A stretch of DNA of 64,000 nt from Splendidivirga corallicola (GTDB lineage: Bacteria; Bacteroidota; Bacteroidia; Cytophagales; Cyclobacteriaceae), in NCBI GenBank assembly GCA_030442035.1, contig JAUJEA010000019.1, forward strand, positions 1 to 64,000, written 5' to 3'. Numbering within the stretch: position 1 is the stretch's first letter; every line of letters begins with the position of its first letter. The translations under genes were made by a program, and so were the position numbers. Shown piece by piece: positions 45,919 to 54,740 of the stretch. A model generated the notes under the pieces. The model had not been told where the DNA came from. It made no database searches and saw only the letters and a list, made by a program, of their open reading frames with translations.

Positions 45919-45947
45919 TAATGATTTTTTAAATAAACCTCAACAGA

Positions 45948-48137
45948 TTACCCTAACACAATATCCTGCTGTGTAAATGGCTGTCTGTACAAACGTTTTC
46001 CCGTAGCTTTATACAGCGCATTGGCCAAAGCTCCTGATATTGGCGGGAGAGAAGGTTCTCCAAGTCCAGTTGGATCAATACCGTTGTTGACAAAGAAAGT
46101 CTCAATTTCAACTGGTGCCTCTCTATGACGGATCAGTCTGTAACGATCAAAGTTGTGTTGCTCAGGTGCTCCGTTCTTTATGGTCAGACTGCTGTACATG
46201 GCATGTCCGATACCATCAATGATTCCACCTTCAATTTGATTACGAGCGCCTTCAGGATTGACAACAATTCCACAATCAACGGCGCACCATACCTTTTTGA
46301 CGACAGGCTTGCCACTGACCATTTCCATGTCTAATACTTGTGCTACATAGGAGTTATGGCAGAAATATGCCGATACGCCACGATAAACCCCCGGTATATC
46401 CTTACCCCATCCGGACTTTTCTCTAACCAATTTGAGTACACCGGCATAGCGTTCAGGATCATAATCATTACGCTCACCAACAGGATTGTTAATCGCCCGG
46501 TCAAATAGCTCCAGTCTGAAATCAATTGGATCCTTGCCAGCTGTTTCAGCCACTTCATCCAGGAAGGCCTGTTCTGCACCGGCCATGAAATTGGAACGAG
46601 GTGCACGCCAGGCTCCTGCGGATATGTTAGTCTGGAAGTTCAGGTTTTCAGCCAGATAATTATCGACTGTTCCCGCAGGAAAGCGATTAGCGAAAATAGG
46701 ACTTCCGTGTGATCCGGTTCCCTTGATGTGTATACCGATGAGGTTATTATCTTCGTCTAAAGCGGCACGATATTTTACCAGGTAAGAAGGACGGTAAGTC
46801 CCTTGTGTCATATCATCTTCCCTTGTATAAACCAATTTGATAGGGGCACCAATTTTTTGAGAAATAACTGCCGCCTCAATACCAAAGTGGCCATACAGCC
46901 TTCGGCCAAATCCTCCTCCCATTCGGGTCATTTGGATAGTAATTTGCTTTTCATCAAGTCCCAAAACACTGGCAGCGCTTTTACTTAGATATTCCGGCGT
47001 TTGAATAGGTCCTACAAGCAATGCCTTGTCTGAAGTCACATGAGCAAAGAAGTTCATAGGCTCCAACGTATTGTGTGCCAGCAGCGGAGCACTGAAGAAT
47101 CGCTCTACTACCTGGGCTGCATTCTTGAAAGCATCTTTTGGATTACCATCAAGTCTTGCAGGTTCCTTCGCTGAGGATTCCAGGATTTTCACAAACTCTT
47201 GCGCATGTTCATCGGTATTTTCTCCCGGTGTATCCCATTCCCATTCTACGTTTAAAGCTTTTTTAGCTTTCATCACTTCCCATGTACTGTTACCCACTAC
47301 GGCTACTATTTCGGTAAAAGCATTGGTATCAGACCACTGACGTTCCTCAACTTCCGTTTGGACCGTGATCACATCTTTAATACCGGGCATGGACTTAACA
47401 GCGCTCGCATCGTATGATTTAAGCTTCATGCCAAAGGCGGGTGCATGGATGATCATCGCAGTGAGCATGCCATCCTCCTTGTAATCCAGACCAAATAACG
47501 GCTGGCCTGTTGCGATTTTTGTACCATCCACATTTTTGGTAGGTTGACCAATGATTTTAAAATCTTTCTGATCTTTCAACTCAACTTCTTCTGGCACTTC
47601 TATTCCAGCGGCGCTGGAAGCTACTTCACCATACCCAATAGATTGATTGGATGCTTTATGCGTAATGATACCATCAGCGGTGGTTAATTCTCCTAACGGC
47701 ACCTGCCATTGCTTGGCCGCTGCTTCCATCAACATTCTTCTCGCCGTAGCGCCTGCCATGCGAAGGCCTTGCCAACCCTGACGAATGGATTGACTACCAC
47801 CGGCTAACTGACGTGAATACTTAATCAGGTTCAAGTCAGCTTGTTCTACGACAACGTGTTTCCAATTAATATCCAATTCCTCAGCCACGATCATTGGCAT
47901 GGAGGTTTTAACATTTTGACCAATCTCCGGATTAGGAGACATAATGGTGACCACGCCGTTTTCTCCTATTTTAATATAGGCATTGATATCAAACCATTCG
48001 TCCGGCATGGTTAATAATTCTTCTTTTTTGGGTGTACATGAGGCAAGCCAGCTAAATCCTAGGATCATGCCACCACCTGCAGCAGTCGATACTTTGAGAA
48101 AAGATCTTCTATTATGTCTTGTTTTGATTAGCGTCAT
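45948..48137 (-). CDS. Molybdopterin-binding subunit of a xanthine-dehydrogenase-family hydroxylase (IorB-like)
   Basis: A 729-residue protein. The N terminus has a twin-arginine motif (RRSFLK, residues 10-15) and then a lipobox-like LASC, so it may be a Tat-exported lipoprotein. The molybdenum-cofactor domains show GGGFGRRLYGHFG, GAWRAPRSNFMAGAEQ and the catalytic Glu E694 in GLGEPSLPP. This is the isoquinoline 1-oxidoreductase/aldehyde oxidase-type large subunit, hydroxylating a heterocycle or oxidising an aldehyde. It is partnered with the [2Fe-2S] subunit encoded 24 bp upstream. No FAD subunit, cytochrome c or chaperone gene is in the window. Confidence 0.92.
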   Translation of the reverse strand: MTLIKTRHNRRSFLKVSTAAGGGMILGFSWLASCTPKKEELLTMPDEWFDINAYIKIGENGVVTIMSPNPEIGQNVKTSMPMIVAEELDINWKHVVVEQADLNLIKYSRQLAGGSQSIRQGWQGLRMAGATARRMLMEAAAKQWQVPLGELTTADGIITHKASNQSIGYGEVASSAAGIEVPEEVELKDQKDFKIIGQPTKNVDGTKIATGQPLFGLDYKEDGMLTAMIIHAPAFGMKLKSYDASAVKSMPGIKDVITVQTEVEERQWSDTNAFTEIVAVVGNSTWEVMKAKKALNVEWEWDTPGENTDEHAQEFVKILESSAKEPARLDGNPKDAFKNAAQVVERFFSAPLLAHNTLEPMNFFAHVTSDKALLVGPIQTPEYLSKSAASVLGLDEKQITIQMTRMGGGFGRRLYGHFGIEAAVISQKIGAPIKLVYTREDDMTQGTYRPSYLVKYRAALDEDNNLIGIHIKGTGSHGSPIFANRFPAGTVDNYLAENLNFQTNISAGAWRAPRSNFMAGAEQAFLDEVAETAGKDPIDFRLELFDRAINNPVGERNDYDPERYAGVLKLVREKSGWGKDIPGVYRGVSAYFCHNSYVAQVLDMEMVSGKPVVKKVWCAVDCGIVVNPEGARNQIEGGIIDGIGHAMYSSLTIKNGAPEQHNFDRYRLIRHREAPVEIETFFVNNGIDPTGLGEPSLPPISGALANALYKATGKRLYRQPFTQQDIVLG

Positions 48138-48161
48138 GGTAGTTTGGTTGAGGTGATTTTT

Positions 48162-48632
48162 TTAACTCATTTTTGAAGCGGCTGTTTTGATAGCAGCCTT
48201 GATCCTGATATAAGTGCCACACCGGCAAATATTACCGTTCATAGCATCGTCAATCTCCTCATCCGATGGGTTTGAATTCCTGGTGAGTAAAGCGGCAGCG
48301 TTCATGATTTGTCCTGCCTGACAGTAACCACACTGTGGCACATCATGTTCAAGCCAGGCCTGTTGTACCGCATGTTCAGCCTTTTCAACAGTTTCCGATA
48401 GTCCTTCAATAGTTATAACTGCCTGATCACCTACCGCGCTGACAGGTACAGAGCAAGATCTGACAGCATTACCGTTGAGATGAATCGTACAAGCACCGCA
48501 CTGCGCAATACCGCATCCATATTTAGTACCTACTAAATCAAGATGATCCCTGAGTACCCAAAGCATTGGCGTGTCGGATTCCACGTCTACCTGCCGGTTA
48601 GTTCCGTTAATGTTAAGATTGTATGTAGCCAT
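48162..48632 (-). CDS. [2Fe-2S] subunit of molybdenum hydroxylase (IorA-like)
   Basis: A 156-residue protein. The plant-type ferredoxin domain has the cluster cysteines [18 protein letters not shown] and a fourth Cys in VRSC; the helical domain holds the second cluster, [16 protein letters not shown] and [11 protein letters not shown]. It passes electrons from the molybdenum site of the downstream subunit to an outside acceptor. It has no signal peptide and would be carried through Tat with the large subunit. It is the first gene of a two-gene minus-strand operon. Confidence 0.94.
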   Translation of the reverse strand: MATYNLNINGTNRQVDVESDTPMLWVLRDHLDLVGTKYGCGIAQCGACTIHLNGNAVRSCSVPVSAVGDQAVITIEGLSETVEKAEHAVQQAWLEHDVPQCGYCQAGQIMNAAALLTRNSNPSDEEIDDAMNGNICRCGTYIRIKAAIKTAASKMS

Positions 48633-48986
48633 AGTAGTGAATTGATTAGAGATTAGTTTTCTTACGTCAATTTACAAAAAATAGTTTAGGATGTGTAGGG
48701 GATTTTTGGAAAGGTTGGGCAAGGTGAAATATAGTTTCAAGGGTTAACCACTCTCAGTATTTATCATTTGGATTTTACAAGACAAAATAGAAAATGATTC
48801 TTGTTACTTTTAGAAAATAATGAAACACCGAGAAAATTCGGAAAGTGCCTATTTAATGCAATGAATTTCTGAATAAATAAAGTAGTTCTGACCCTCTTTC
48901 TGAAAATACCTATAAACGAAGCTCTAAAATAAATATTCACTCCTCAATTGCTTCCTTGGAAAAGAATGTGTTCGATTATGAATAAA
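48633..48986. other. 354-bp intergenic region
   Basis: It lies between the start of the hydroxylase operon and the end of the RloB gene, all on the minus strand. It is AT-rich, and I see no gene, strong hairpin or operator. It should contain the hydroxylase promoter near its left end. Confidence 0.5.
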
Positions 48987-49622
48987 TCAAATAAATTTTA
49001 ATCGACCATCGTCTTTTTCCAAAAGGTTTATAAATTCCCTTGCCAATTTATAAACTTTAGTAACACACAAATCTGGAAAATCGGATTGTGGAACTTTGTC
49101 ATTTGATTCAGAATTAACAATAGCTGTCTCTATTTCAGGAGCATATTCCTCAAGAGTGTACCCTCCATTTACTTGTTGATGCAATATTTGTTTCATATGT
49201 TGAGCATTTTTTGGTTGAATAGTAAATCCATCTGCTTTATGATAGTAGAGCCAAACTTCAAAACAAGGATTACTAATTCCTATTCCCCAATTGGAGAACT
49301 CTTCGGTAATAGCACACAGAGAGTCTATGGCTTCTCTCTCCCAACTATCAACATCTAGAACAAACCATAGTTGATCATTAAAATTCTCATCCCAGCCACT
49401 TTTTTCGATATGATTAATTGCTCTTTCTTTTAGTTTGGAAGGAGCAGATTCTCCTTGATGTTGCTTTATTGGAGGAGAAACATCAATGACTAATTTACGC
49501 GATTTTCCATCAAAAAAATTAAAGTAATCAGCCTCTCGTTCGCCTTCACAAACGATAAAAAATTTTCTGGCATCTCTAAAAGGTTTCCCCTTTTTGTATT
49601 CTCTATTCGTAGATTTCGGCAT
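48987..49622 (-). CDS. RloB-family protein (AbiLii-like)
   Basis: A 211-residue protein with the RloB/TOPRIM-like pattern: FIVCEGEREADYFNFF (acidic EGE motif), LWFVLDVDSWE (DxD motif) and the conserved NPCFEVWLYYH. The basic N terminus KSTNREYKKGKPFRDARK is also typical. RloB proteins pair with AAA ATPases in anti-phage loci, where they are expected to be the nuclease-like effector. It overlaps the ATPase gene by 20 nt and is downstream of it. The DNA is much more AT-rich than the surroundings. Confidence 0.88.
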   Translation of the reverse strand: MPKSTNREYKKGKPFRDARKFFIVCEGEREADYFNFFDGKSRKLVIDVSPPIKQHQGESAPSKLKERAINHIEKSGWDENFNDQLWFVLDVDSWEREAIDSLCAITEEFSNWGIGISNPCFEVWLYYHKADGFTIQPKNAQHMKQILHQQVNGGYTLEEYAPEIETAIVNSESNDKVPQSDFPDLCVTKVYKLAREFINLLEKDDGRLKFI

Positions 49623-50967
49623 GTTTATTCCAATTTAGATTTGAAAAATCACCTAAGAATGGAATAGCACCGAATCTACCATTCAAATACCCATTTCTTA
49701 CATTAAAATCCGTTCTAACCTCATATTCTGATAAAGGGTAAAATGACGAAGTTCCATTTTTAGAATCCTTTTCAGAAAACCAGATTTCATCTGGTCTAAA
49801 TAGTTTTAAGTCAAGGACATTTGATTCATGAGTAGAGAATATTAGCTGTCCTTTGATATCTTCTCCTGATAATTTTTCTAATAAGACTTTAATTAGACAT
49901 GGATGTATACTTCTCTCTATTTCATCAATAATATAAACACTTTGTTGGCTCTTTGGTGTATTATTGACCAGTGAGTATAGCATGACCAAATACTCCACAA
50001 CTCTTTTAGTGCCATCTGATTCCTCAAAAAATGTAAATAAGTTTTCTTCTCCAAATCCAATATGTTCTATTAATAATTTCTTTATAACGGGTTCATTATT
50101 TTCAACAATAGCTAAAACATCTGTTTCAAGTGGAATTGGAATTTCTTCATTAGCATATAGCTCATCTTTAATTTTATTTGCTTCTTTCTTATCATCTTCA
50201 CCAAAATATGATTCCAACGGGAATGTTTTGATGTGTAATCTTTTTATCCCAGTATCAATTTTGCTTAGAATCTCGTTTGAGAACTTTTCAAAATTTGCAT
50301 TGTTAATTAAATTAAATAATAACCACCTAGGTGACGCCCGTGGAAAAATTATGTTTAGGCTGTAAAACCAGTCCCAAACTGCTTTAACATCTTTATGGAG
50401 ACTCTTTAGCTCGCCTTCATAAAGAGTTGAGAGTAATAATTGATCAGATTTTAATACTTTGGAACTATAATGTTCAAATAGCACGCGGTCTTTAGAAGTT
50501 TTAGTTAATTTTTCATTAACCTCTACTTCTATTAATTTTTCTCTTTCTATTCTATTAAAAATTAAGGAATCTTTCTTTTCACCAAGACCAGATTGATATA
50601 ACCATTCACTTTCAATTCTATTTGCATTTATTTCAAATCCATATATATATGCAGTCCCACCAGTTATTATCTCTATTTCAAACATTGTAGGGGTAGCATT
50701 TTTTTTAGAATCATTTAGTTTAAAATTATTAATAGAATTTTTGCCAAGACCTCCATTGTAGACTATATCCTGCATGGCATCTAGAGAGAGGATAAAATTA
50801 GACTTACCTGAACCATTTGCACCATAAATCGCAGCAAATTTGAGAATATTTATACCTTTATGTGGGTAAACGTGATTACTCAATCTTCGATATTCCCCAG
50901 TAAGCATATTAAATTCCCTTGGAGAATCAAATGAAAGAAAGTTACCTATTTTAATTCTTACTAGCAT
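49603..50967 (-). CDS. AAA/OLD-like ATPase (AbiLi-like)
   Basis: A 454-residue protein. N-terminal beta strands (MLVRIKIGNFLSFDSPREF) lead to Walker A GANGSGKSN (residues about 49-57). The C-terminal part carries VYIIDEIERSIHP (Walker B) and LIFSTHESNVLD. This ABC-like AAA_15/21 ATPase is the partner found with RloB proteins. Together the pair matches the two-gene AbiL abortive-infection type as I know it. It should sense phage infection and trigger the RloB effector. The start at 50967 has no competing upstream ATG. Confidence 0.88.
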   Translation of the reverse strand: MLVRIKIGNFLSFDSPREFNMLTGEYRRLSNHVYPHKGINILKFAAIYGANGSGKSNFILSLDAMQDIVYNGGLGKNSINNFKLNDSKKNATPTMFEIEIITGGTAYIYGFEINANRIESEWLYQSGLGEKKDSLIFNRIEREKLIEVEVNEKLTKTSKDRVLFEHYSSKVLKSDQLLLSTLYEGELKSLHKDVKAVWDWFYSLNIIFPRASPRWLLFNLINNANFEKFSNEILSKIDTGIKRLHIKTFPLESYFGEDDKKEANKIKDELYANEEIPIPLETDVLAIVENNEPVIKKLLIEHIGFGEENLFTFFEESDGTKRVVEYLVMLYSLVNNTPKSQQSVYIIDEIERSIHPCLIKVLLEKLSGEDIKGQLIFSTHESNVLDLKLFRPDEIWFSEKDSKNGTSSFYPLSEYEVRTDFNVRNGYLNGRFGAIPFLGDFSNLNWNKHAEIYE

Positions 50968-51617
50968 GATTTAAGTATTTGGTAAAATCATTTTTTTTGT
51001 ATAAAAAGATTAATTGATATTCAATTTTAAACTTATAAGCAATTTTATAACGAAAATATCGTAATAACTAATATAAAACATAATTATTAAGTATCATTAA
51101 ATATTGAATTACAATACTAAGTAAAAGTAGGTCTAATAAGGTGTGTTATTCTATAGACCCAAGAGTTATTTTACTGGATTTTTTGAATTGGTGTGTCAAA
51201 AGTATTAGTCTGTACAGCTCAGAATCAACTACGAACATGATTAGTTTGGAAATAATTCCTGCCAATGAATCCAAAAATTAAAGATTGATTAGTTCGATTT
51301 AATATTTCTAGATAGCAACAGAATTTACCATAGCTGCTTTTATTTCTCTTCGAAACTTGCCCATAAATCATTGGAATTGATATTAGACTTCTCTGTCATA
51401 AATACTCAAAATCTTATTCCAATCCATCAAGTAAAAGCCGTCTGTCTACCACTGCCCACCAGTGGACATTCATGCCCATCCATGGGCAAACTTAACTCGG
51501 AGATTTCCGCAGCTATTAGGCAAATAAACGTTTCAACCACTTTTTTGTAATTTGGCACAATCCCTGCCATAGGCAAGGCGGTCCGGATATTGGTATATCA
51601 CTTTTTAAAACTTAATT
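50968..51617. other. 650-bp divergent intergenic region
   Basis: It separates the minus-strand ATPase gene from the FtsX-type permease gene. The left part is very AT-rich. Two adjacent small palindromes occur at 51459-51475 (CCACT/AGTGG) and 51472-51487 (TGCCCAT/ATGGGCA), and a sigma-54-like promoter at 51551-51568. No gene is seen. Confidence 0.55.
51551..51568 (+). promoter_or_regulatory. Sigma-54-type promoter candidate
   Basis: TTTGGCACAATCCCTGCC places GG at 51554-51555 and GC at 51566-51567 with exactly 10 nt between, the invariant spacing of RpoN promoters, and TGGCAC matches the -24 consensus. The -12 element reads CTGC rather than TTGC. Predicted transcription would start near 51579, 39 bp before the permease ATG. 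Confidence 0.5.
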
Positions 51618-54041
51618 ATGATCCAACATTATCTAATCATCGCCTGGAGGAACCTGATCAGGAACAGGTTTTTCAGTTTGATCAACATAGCCGGTTTTGC
51701 TATTGCCATCACTTGTTCGCTGTTGTTAGGGATGTACAGCTGGCATGAAACCCATTATGATAATTTTCATGAGAAAAAAGACCACATCTTCCTGGTAGGT
51801 GCTCAGGGTAAAACGGCGGAAGATGAATGGGAGGGAGGTTGGACTACACCCCCTTTAGGCCCTGCATTGGATGATTACTTTGCAGAGGTGGAAGCTTTTA
51901 CCCGGTTGTGTTTTTGGTTTGAAGAAGTTCCTGTTTCTAATGGGGATCAAAAAGTCATTGAGAAAGGTATTGTTGGAGCAGATTCCTCGGTCTTTGATAT
52001 TTTTACCATTCCCTTTGTAGAAGGAAATCCTGCTACCGCGCTAGCCCTGCCTAATTCTATTGTGCTCACACAATCGGCTGCGAAAAAGTATTTTGGTGAT
52101 GAGAATCCTATGGGTCAAACACTCCATTTTGATCATTTTTTCAATGAATGCAAAGTAACCGGAATTGTGGAAGACTATCCTGACAACAGCCATTTTGATT
52201 TTGAGATTTTGCTGTCCTTGTCATCCTTAAAAACCATCAATTTCAATTTTGATAATAGTTGGCATAATCATACGTTTGTTACCTATGTTTTACTGAATGA
52301 CCAGGTCATACCATCGCAAGTTTCTGCCAAATTTCCTCAGTTCTTAAAAGATCGTTATGAACCCTATTTGTTAAAAAGATTTGGGAAGACCTATACTGAA
52401 ATGTATCAGGGAGGTGATTATTATCGCTTCTTTCTTAAGCCCTTGGATCAGGTTCATTTAAGTACGCTGGTATTCGAAAACCGTGAAGGAGTAGCCTTAC
52501 AAACTTATGCCTTGGGTATTATAGGCTTGGTTATTTTGTTATTAGCAGTAATTAATTATGTAAACCTGTCCACCGCTATTTCAAGCAACAGGGCCAAGGA
52601 AATAGGTATCCGTAAAACCATTGGCAGTGGCAAGATGCCCCTGATCAAACAGTTTATTGCAGAATCTGTTTCGATCTCTCTGTTAGGATTAGCCATTGGT
52701 GTCCTGCTATTAGATATATGTTTGCCATATTTTAACAATATAACCGGACAAAACCTTAGTCTGGATTATACAGATCCGCTGACCATTCTTGGACTGATCG
52801 GTTTTGCTCTTTTGATCGGAGTACTCGGCGGAATTTATCCTGCCTTGGTGATCTCCTCCTTCAAACCTGTCAGCATACTGGGTCAGCAAAAACAATTTGG
52901 CGGTGGAAAAGTAGTTTTCAGAAATATACTGGTCATGATGCAATTTGCTATTTGTGTCATCATGATCATTAGTACCCTGGTGGTCTACAAGCAATTTAAA
53001 TTCATGCAAAACATTAACCTGGGTTTTGATACTGACCAGGTATTGGTAGTGAGGAGGCCCGGTTTATTGAACAAAAACCAGGAAGCTTTCAAGCAGGAAT
53101 TATTAAAAAGATCGGATGTGATCAATGTTTCTTATACGAATACCATTCCAGGCAGACATTTTGATGGTCATGGTCAACATTTTCAGGAGGAACCAATGGA
53201 TAAAAGTCACACTATTTATCCATTAGTAAGTGATATAGATCTGCTGGAAACCCTGGATCTTGAGATCGTTCAGGGACAACAATTTGATCCGGAACATCCC
53301 GATCGAAAAGTGGCACTTATCAACGAAGCGGCAGTACGGAAATTACAGATGGAAGATCCGTTGGATATGGTCATTGATAGAGGCACTATGGGAAATGAAC
53401 CATATCCTGTTATTGGTGTTGTTAAGGATTTTCATTTCAATTCATTCCACCATCAGGTAGAACCGCTGGTGATTTTTCCCTTGAATCAATTACAAGATTT
53501 TCGATTTGATTATATCCTGGTCAAGGTCCAAAGTGGCGATGTTGGAAACACTGTAAAGGAAATTGAAAAAAGTTGGCAACAGCTCTCAAATCATGGCCCT
53601 TTTGATTACACTTTTCTGGATCAGGACTTTAACCGTTTGTTTCAACGTGAGCAAATTACCGCGAAGGTCTATGCGACGTTTTCATTCATATCCATATTCA
53701 TAGCCTGTCTTGGATTGTTAGGGATGATTTCCTACTTCATTGTGAAGAGAACAAAGGAAATAGGTATCAGGAAAATAGTAGGTGCATCCACTAGACATAT
53801 CATTTTGCTCCTCAGCAAGGATTTTTCCAAATGGATGATCATTTCTTTTGTCATTGGAATGCCTCTGGCCTGGTATTTCATGCACAACTGGATCCAAAAT
53901 TTTGCTTATAAGACCAAGTTTGATTGGTGGATTTTTGCCTTGGCGGGTGGTATTGTTCTGGTAATTGCATTGCTTACTGTGAGTATGCAAACCGTCAAAG
54001 CGGCACTGACCAAACCTGTAGATTCCTTAAGGAATGAATAA
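51618..54041 (+). CDS. FtsX/MacB-type ABC transporter permease
   Basis: An 807-residue protein without the PadR-linked prefix domain. Two MacB-type halves are present: an N-terminal helix (SLINIAGFAIAITCSLLLGM), a periplasmic domain, then three-helix FtsX units near residues 285-420 (EIGIRKTIGSGKMPLIKQF) and 680-790 (TKEIGIRKIVGASTRHI), with one more helix and second periplasmic domain between. It needs a separate ATPase, which is not adjacent. Such permeases in Bacteroidota are linked to envelope stress and export. It may be under sigma-54 control. Confidence 0.9.
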   Translation: MIQHYLIIAWRNLIRNRFFSLINIAGFAIAITCSLLLGMYSWHETHYDNFHEKKDHIFLVGAQGKTAEDEWEGGWTTPPLGPALDDYFAEVEAFTRLCFWFEEVPVSNGDQKVIEKGIVGADSSVFDIFTIPFVEGNPATALALPNSIVLTQSAAKKYFGDENPMGQTLHFDHFFNECKVTGIVEDYPDNSHFDFEILLSLSSLKTINFNFDNSWHNHTFVTYVLLNDQVIPSQVSAKFPQFLKDRYEPYLLKRFGKTYTEMYQGGDYYRFFLKPLDQVHLSTLVFENREGVALQTYALGIIGLVILLLAVINYVNLSTAISSNRAKEIGIRKTIGSGKMPLIKQFIAESVSISLLGLAIGVLLLDICLPYFNNITGQNLSLDYTDPLTILGLIGFALLIGVLGGIYPALVISSFKPVSILGQQKQFGGGKVVFRNILVMMQFAICVIMIISTLVVYKQFKFMQNINLGFDTDQVLVVRRPGLLNKNQEAFKQELLKRSDVINVSYTNTIPGRHFDGHGQHFQEEPMDKSHTIYPLVSDIDLLETLDLEIVQGQQFDPEHPDRKVALINEAAVRKLQMEDPLDMVIDRGTMGNEPYPVIGVVKDFHFNSFHHQVEPLVIFPLNQLQDFRFDYILVKVQSGDVGNTVKEIEKSWQQLSNHGPFDYTFLDQDFNRLFQREQITAKVYATFSFISIFIACLGLLGMISYFIVKRTKEIGIRKIVGASTRHIILLLSKDFSKWMIISFVIGMPLAWYFMHNWIQNFAYKTKFDWWIFALAGGIVLVIALLTVSMQTVKAALTKPVDSLRNE

Positions 54042-54143
54042 AACTTACCAATAGTCTATATTGATGGAGCATGTGATAGCGCTTCCGAATTGGATCTAAA
54101 AATCTTATTGACAGTAAGCTGGAAAAATCTACCTTAAAATGAT

Positions 54144-54172
54144 GATCCCATCTTGAATAATATGATGGGATC
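54144..54172. terminator. Hairpin after the permease gene
   Basis: GATCCCATC (54144-54152) pairs perfectly with GATGGGATC (54164-54172), with an 11-nt loop. It lies 103 bp past the permease stop, and a T-rich tract follows about 8 nt after the stem. Confidence 0.5.
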
Positions 54173-54200
54173 GATGGGATTTTCTTGTTTTGTCAGAAAT

Positions 54201-54247
54201 ACTTAACAGGTTAAGTTTTTTTATTATATTTACTTAACTAGTTAAGT
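54201..54247. promoter_or_regulatory. Two palindromic MarR-type operators
   Basis: ACTTAACAGGTTAAGT (54201-54216) and the perfect 16-nt palindrome ACTTAACTAGTTAAGT (54232-54247) share the TTAAC-NN-GTTAA core. Centre-to-centre distance is 31 bp, about three helical turns, so two dimers could bind one face. The second site ends 7 bp before the MarR start codon. Confidence 0.8.
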
Positions 54248-54254
54248 ACTTTCC

Positions 54255-54734
54255 ATGAAAGATGATTTCTTAAAAGAACTGGAACACCTGGGCTTGATAG
54301 CCAGACTCAAACGCTTGAGTGATTCCATGCTTCAAAGTATCCGGGATTTATACAAATTGAAAGGCATTGATATTGAGCCTAACTGGCACTTTGTGTTTCT
54401 ATTGCTCAAAAAAAATAAGAGAAGCACGATGACAGAAATGGCCGAATCATTTCAATTGTCACAACCTGCTGTTGTGAAGATCATCAATAAGATGAAGCAA
54501 AAAGGTTATATCGATATTGTGGAGGACAACAGTGACAATAGGAAACGGCAATTGCAACTTTCTCAAAAAGCCATTGACCAACTACCCCTGTTTGAAAGCA
54601 TATGGAGCGCAGGCCAACAATCCATTAAAGAAATGCTTGATGAGGACGAGGCATTTTTGGATCTATTAGAAAAAATGGAGCAACACATCCGAAATAAGAA
54701 TTTCAAGGACAGGGTACTTAGTCATTTAAGTTAA
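54255..54734 (+). CDS. MarR-family transcriptional regulator
   Basis: A 159-residue winged-helix protein: NWHFVFLLLKKNKRSTMTEMAESFQLSQPAVVKIINKMKQKGYIDI contains the helix-turn-helix, with the wing at VEDNSDNRKRQLQLS. Helices at both ends form the dimer interface. It follows two strong palindromes and is 6 bp upstream of the PLP enzyme gene, so it probably represses this two-gene operon and releases on binding a small ligand. Confidence 0.9.
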   Translation: MKDDFLKELEHLGLIARLKRLSDSMLQSIRDLYKLKGIDIEPNWHFVFLLLKKNKRSTMTEMAESFQLSQPAVVKIINKMKQKGYIDIVEDNSDNRKRQLQLSQKAIDQLPLFESIWSAGQQSIKEMLDEDEAFLDLLEKMEQHIRNKNFKDRVLSHLS

Positions 54735-54740
54735 ACAGAT

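Larger units (their letters stand above)
45366..45947. other. 582-bp intergenic region with hairpins, terminator and inverted-repeat element
   Basis: From left to right it holds a 62-nt imperfect hairpin (45393-45454), a second hairpin (45498-45525), a T-tailed terminator (45570-45607), an inverted-repeat element (45661-45791) and a bidirectional terminator (45887-45918). No ORF of useful length is present. Confidence 0.6.
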
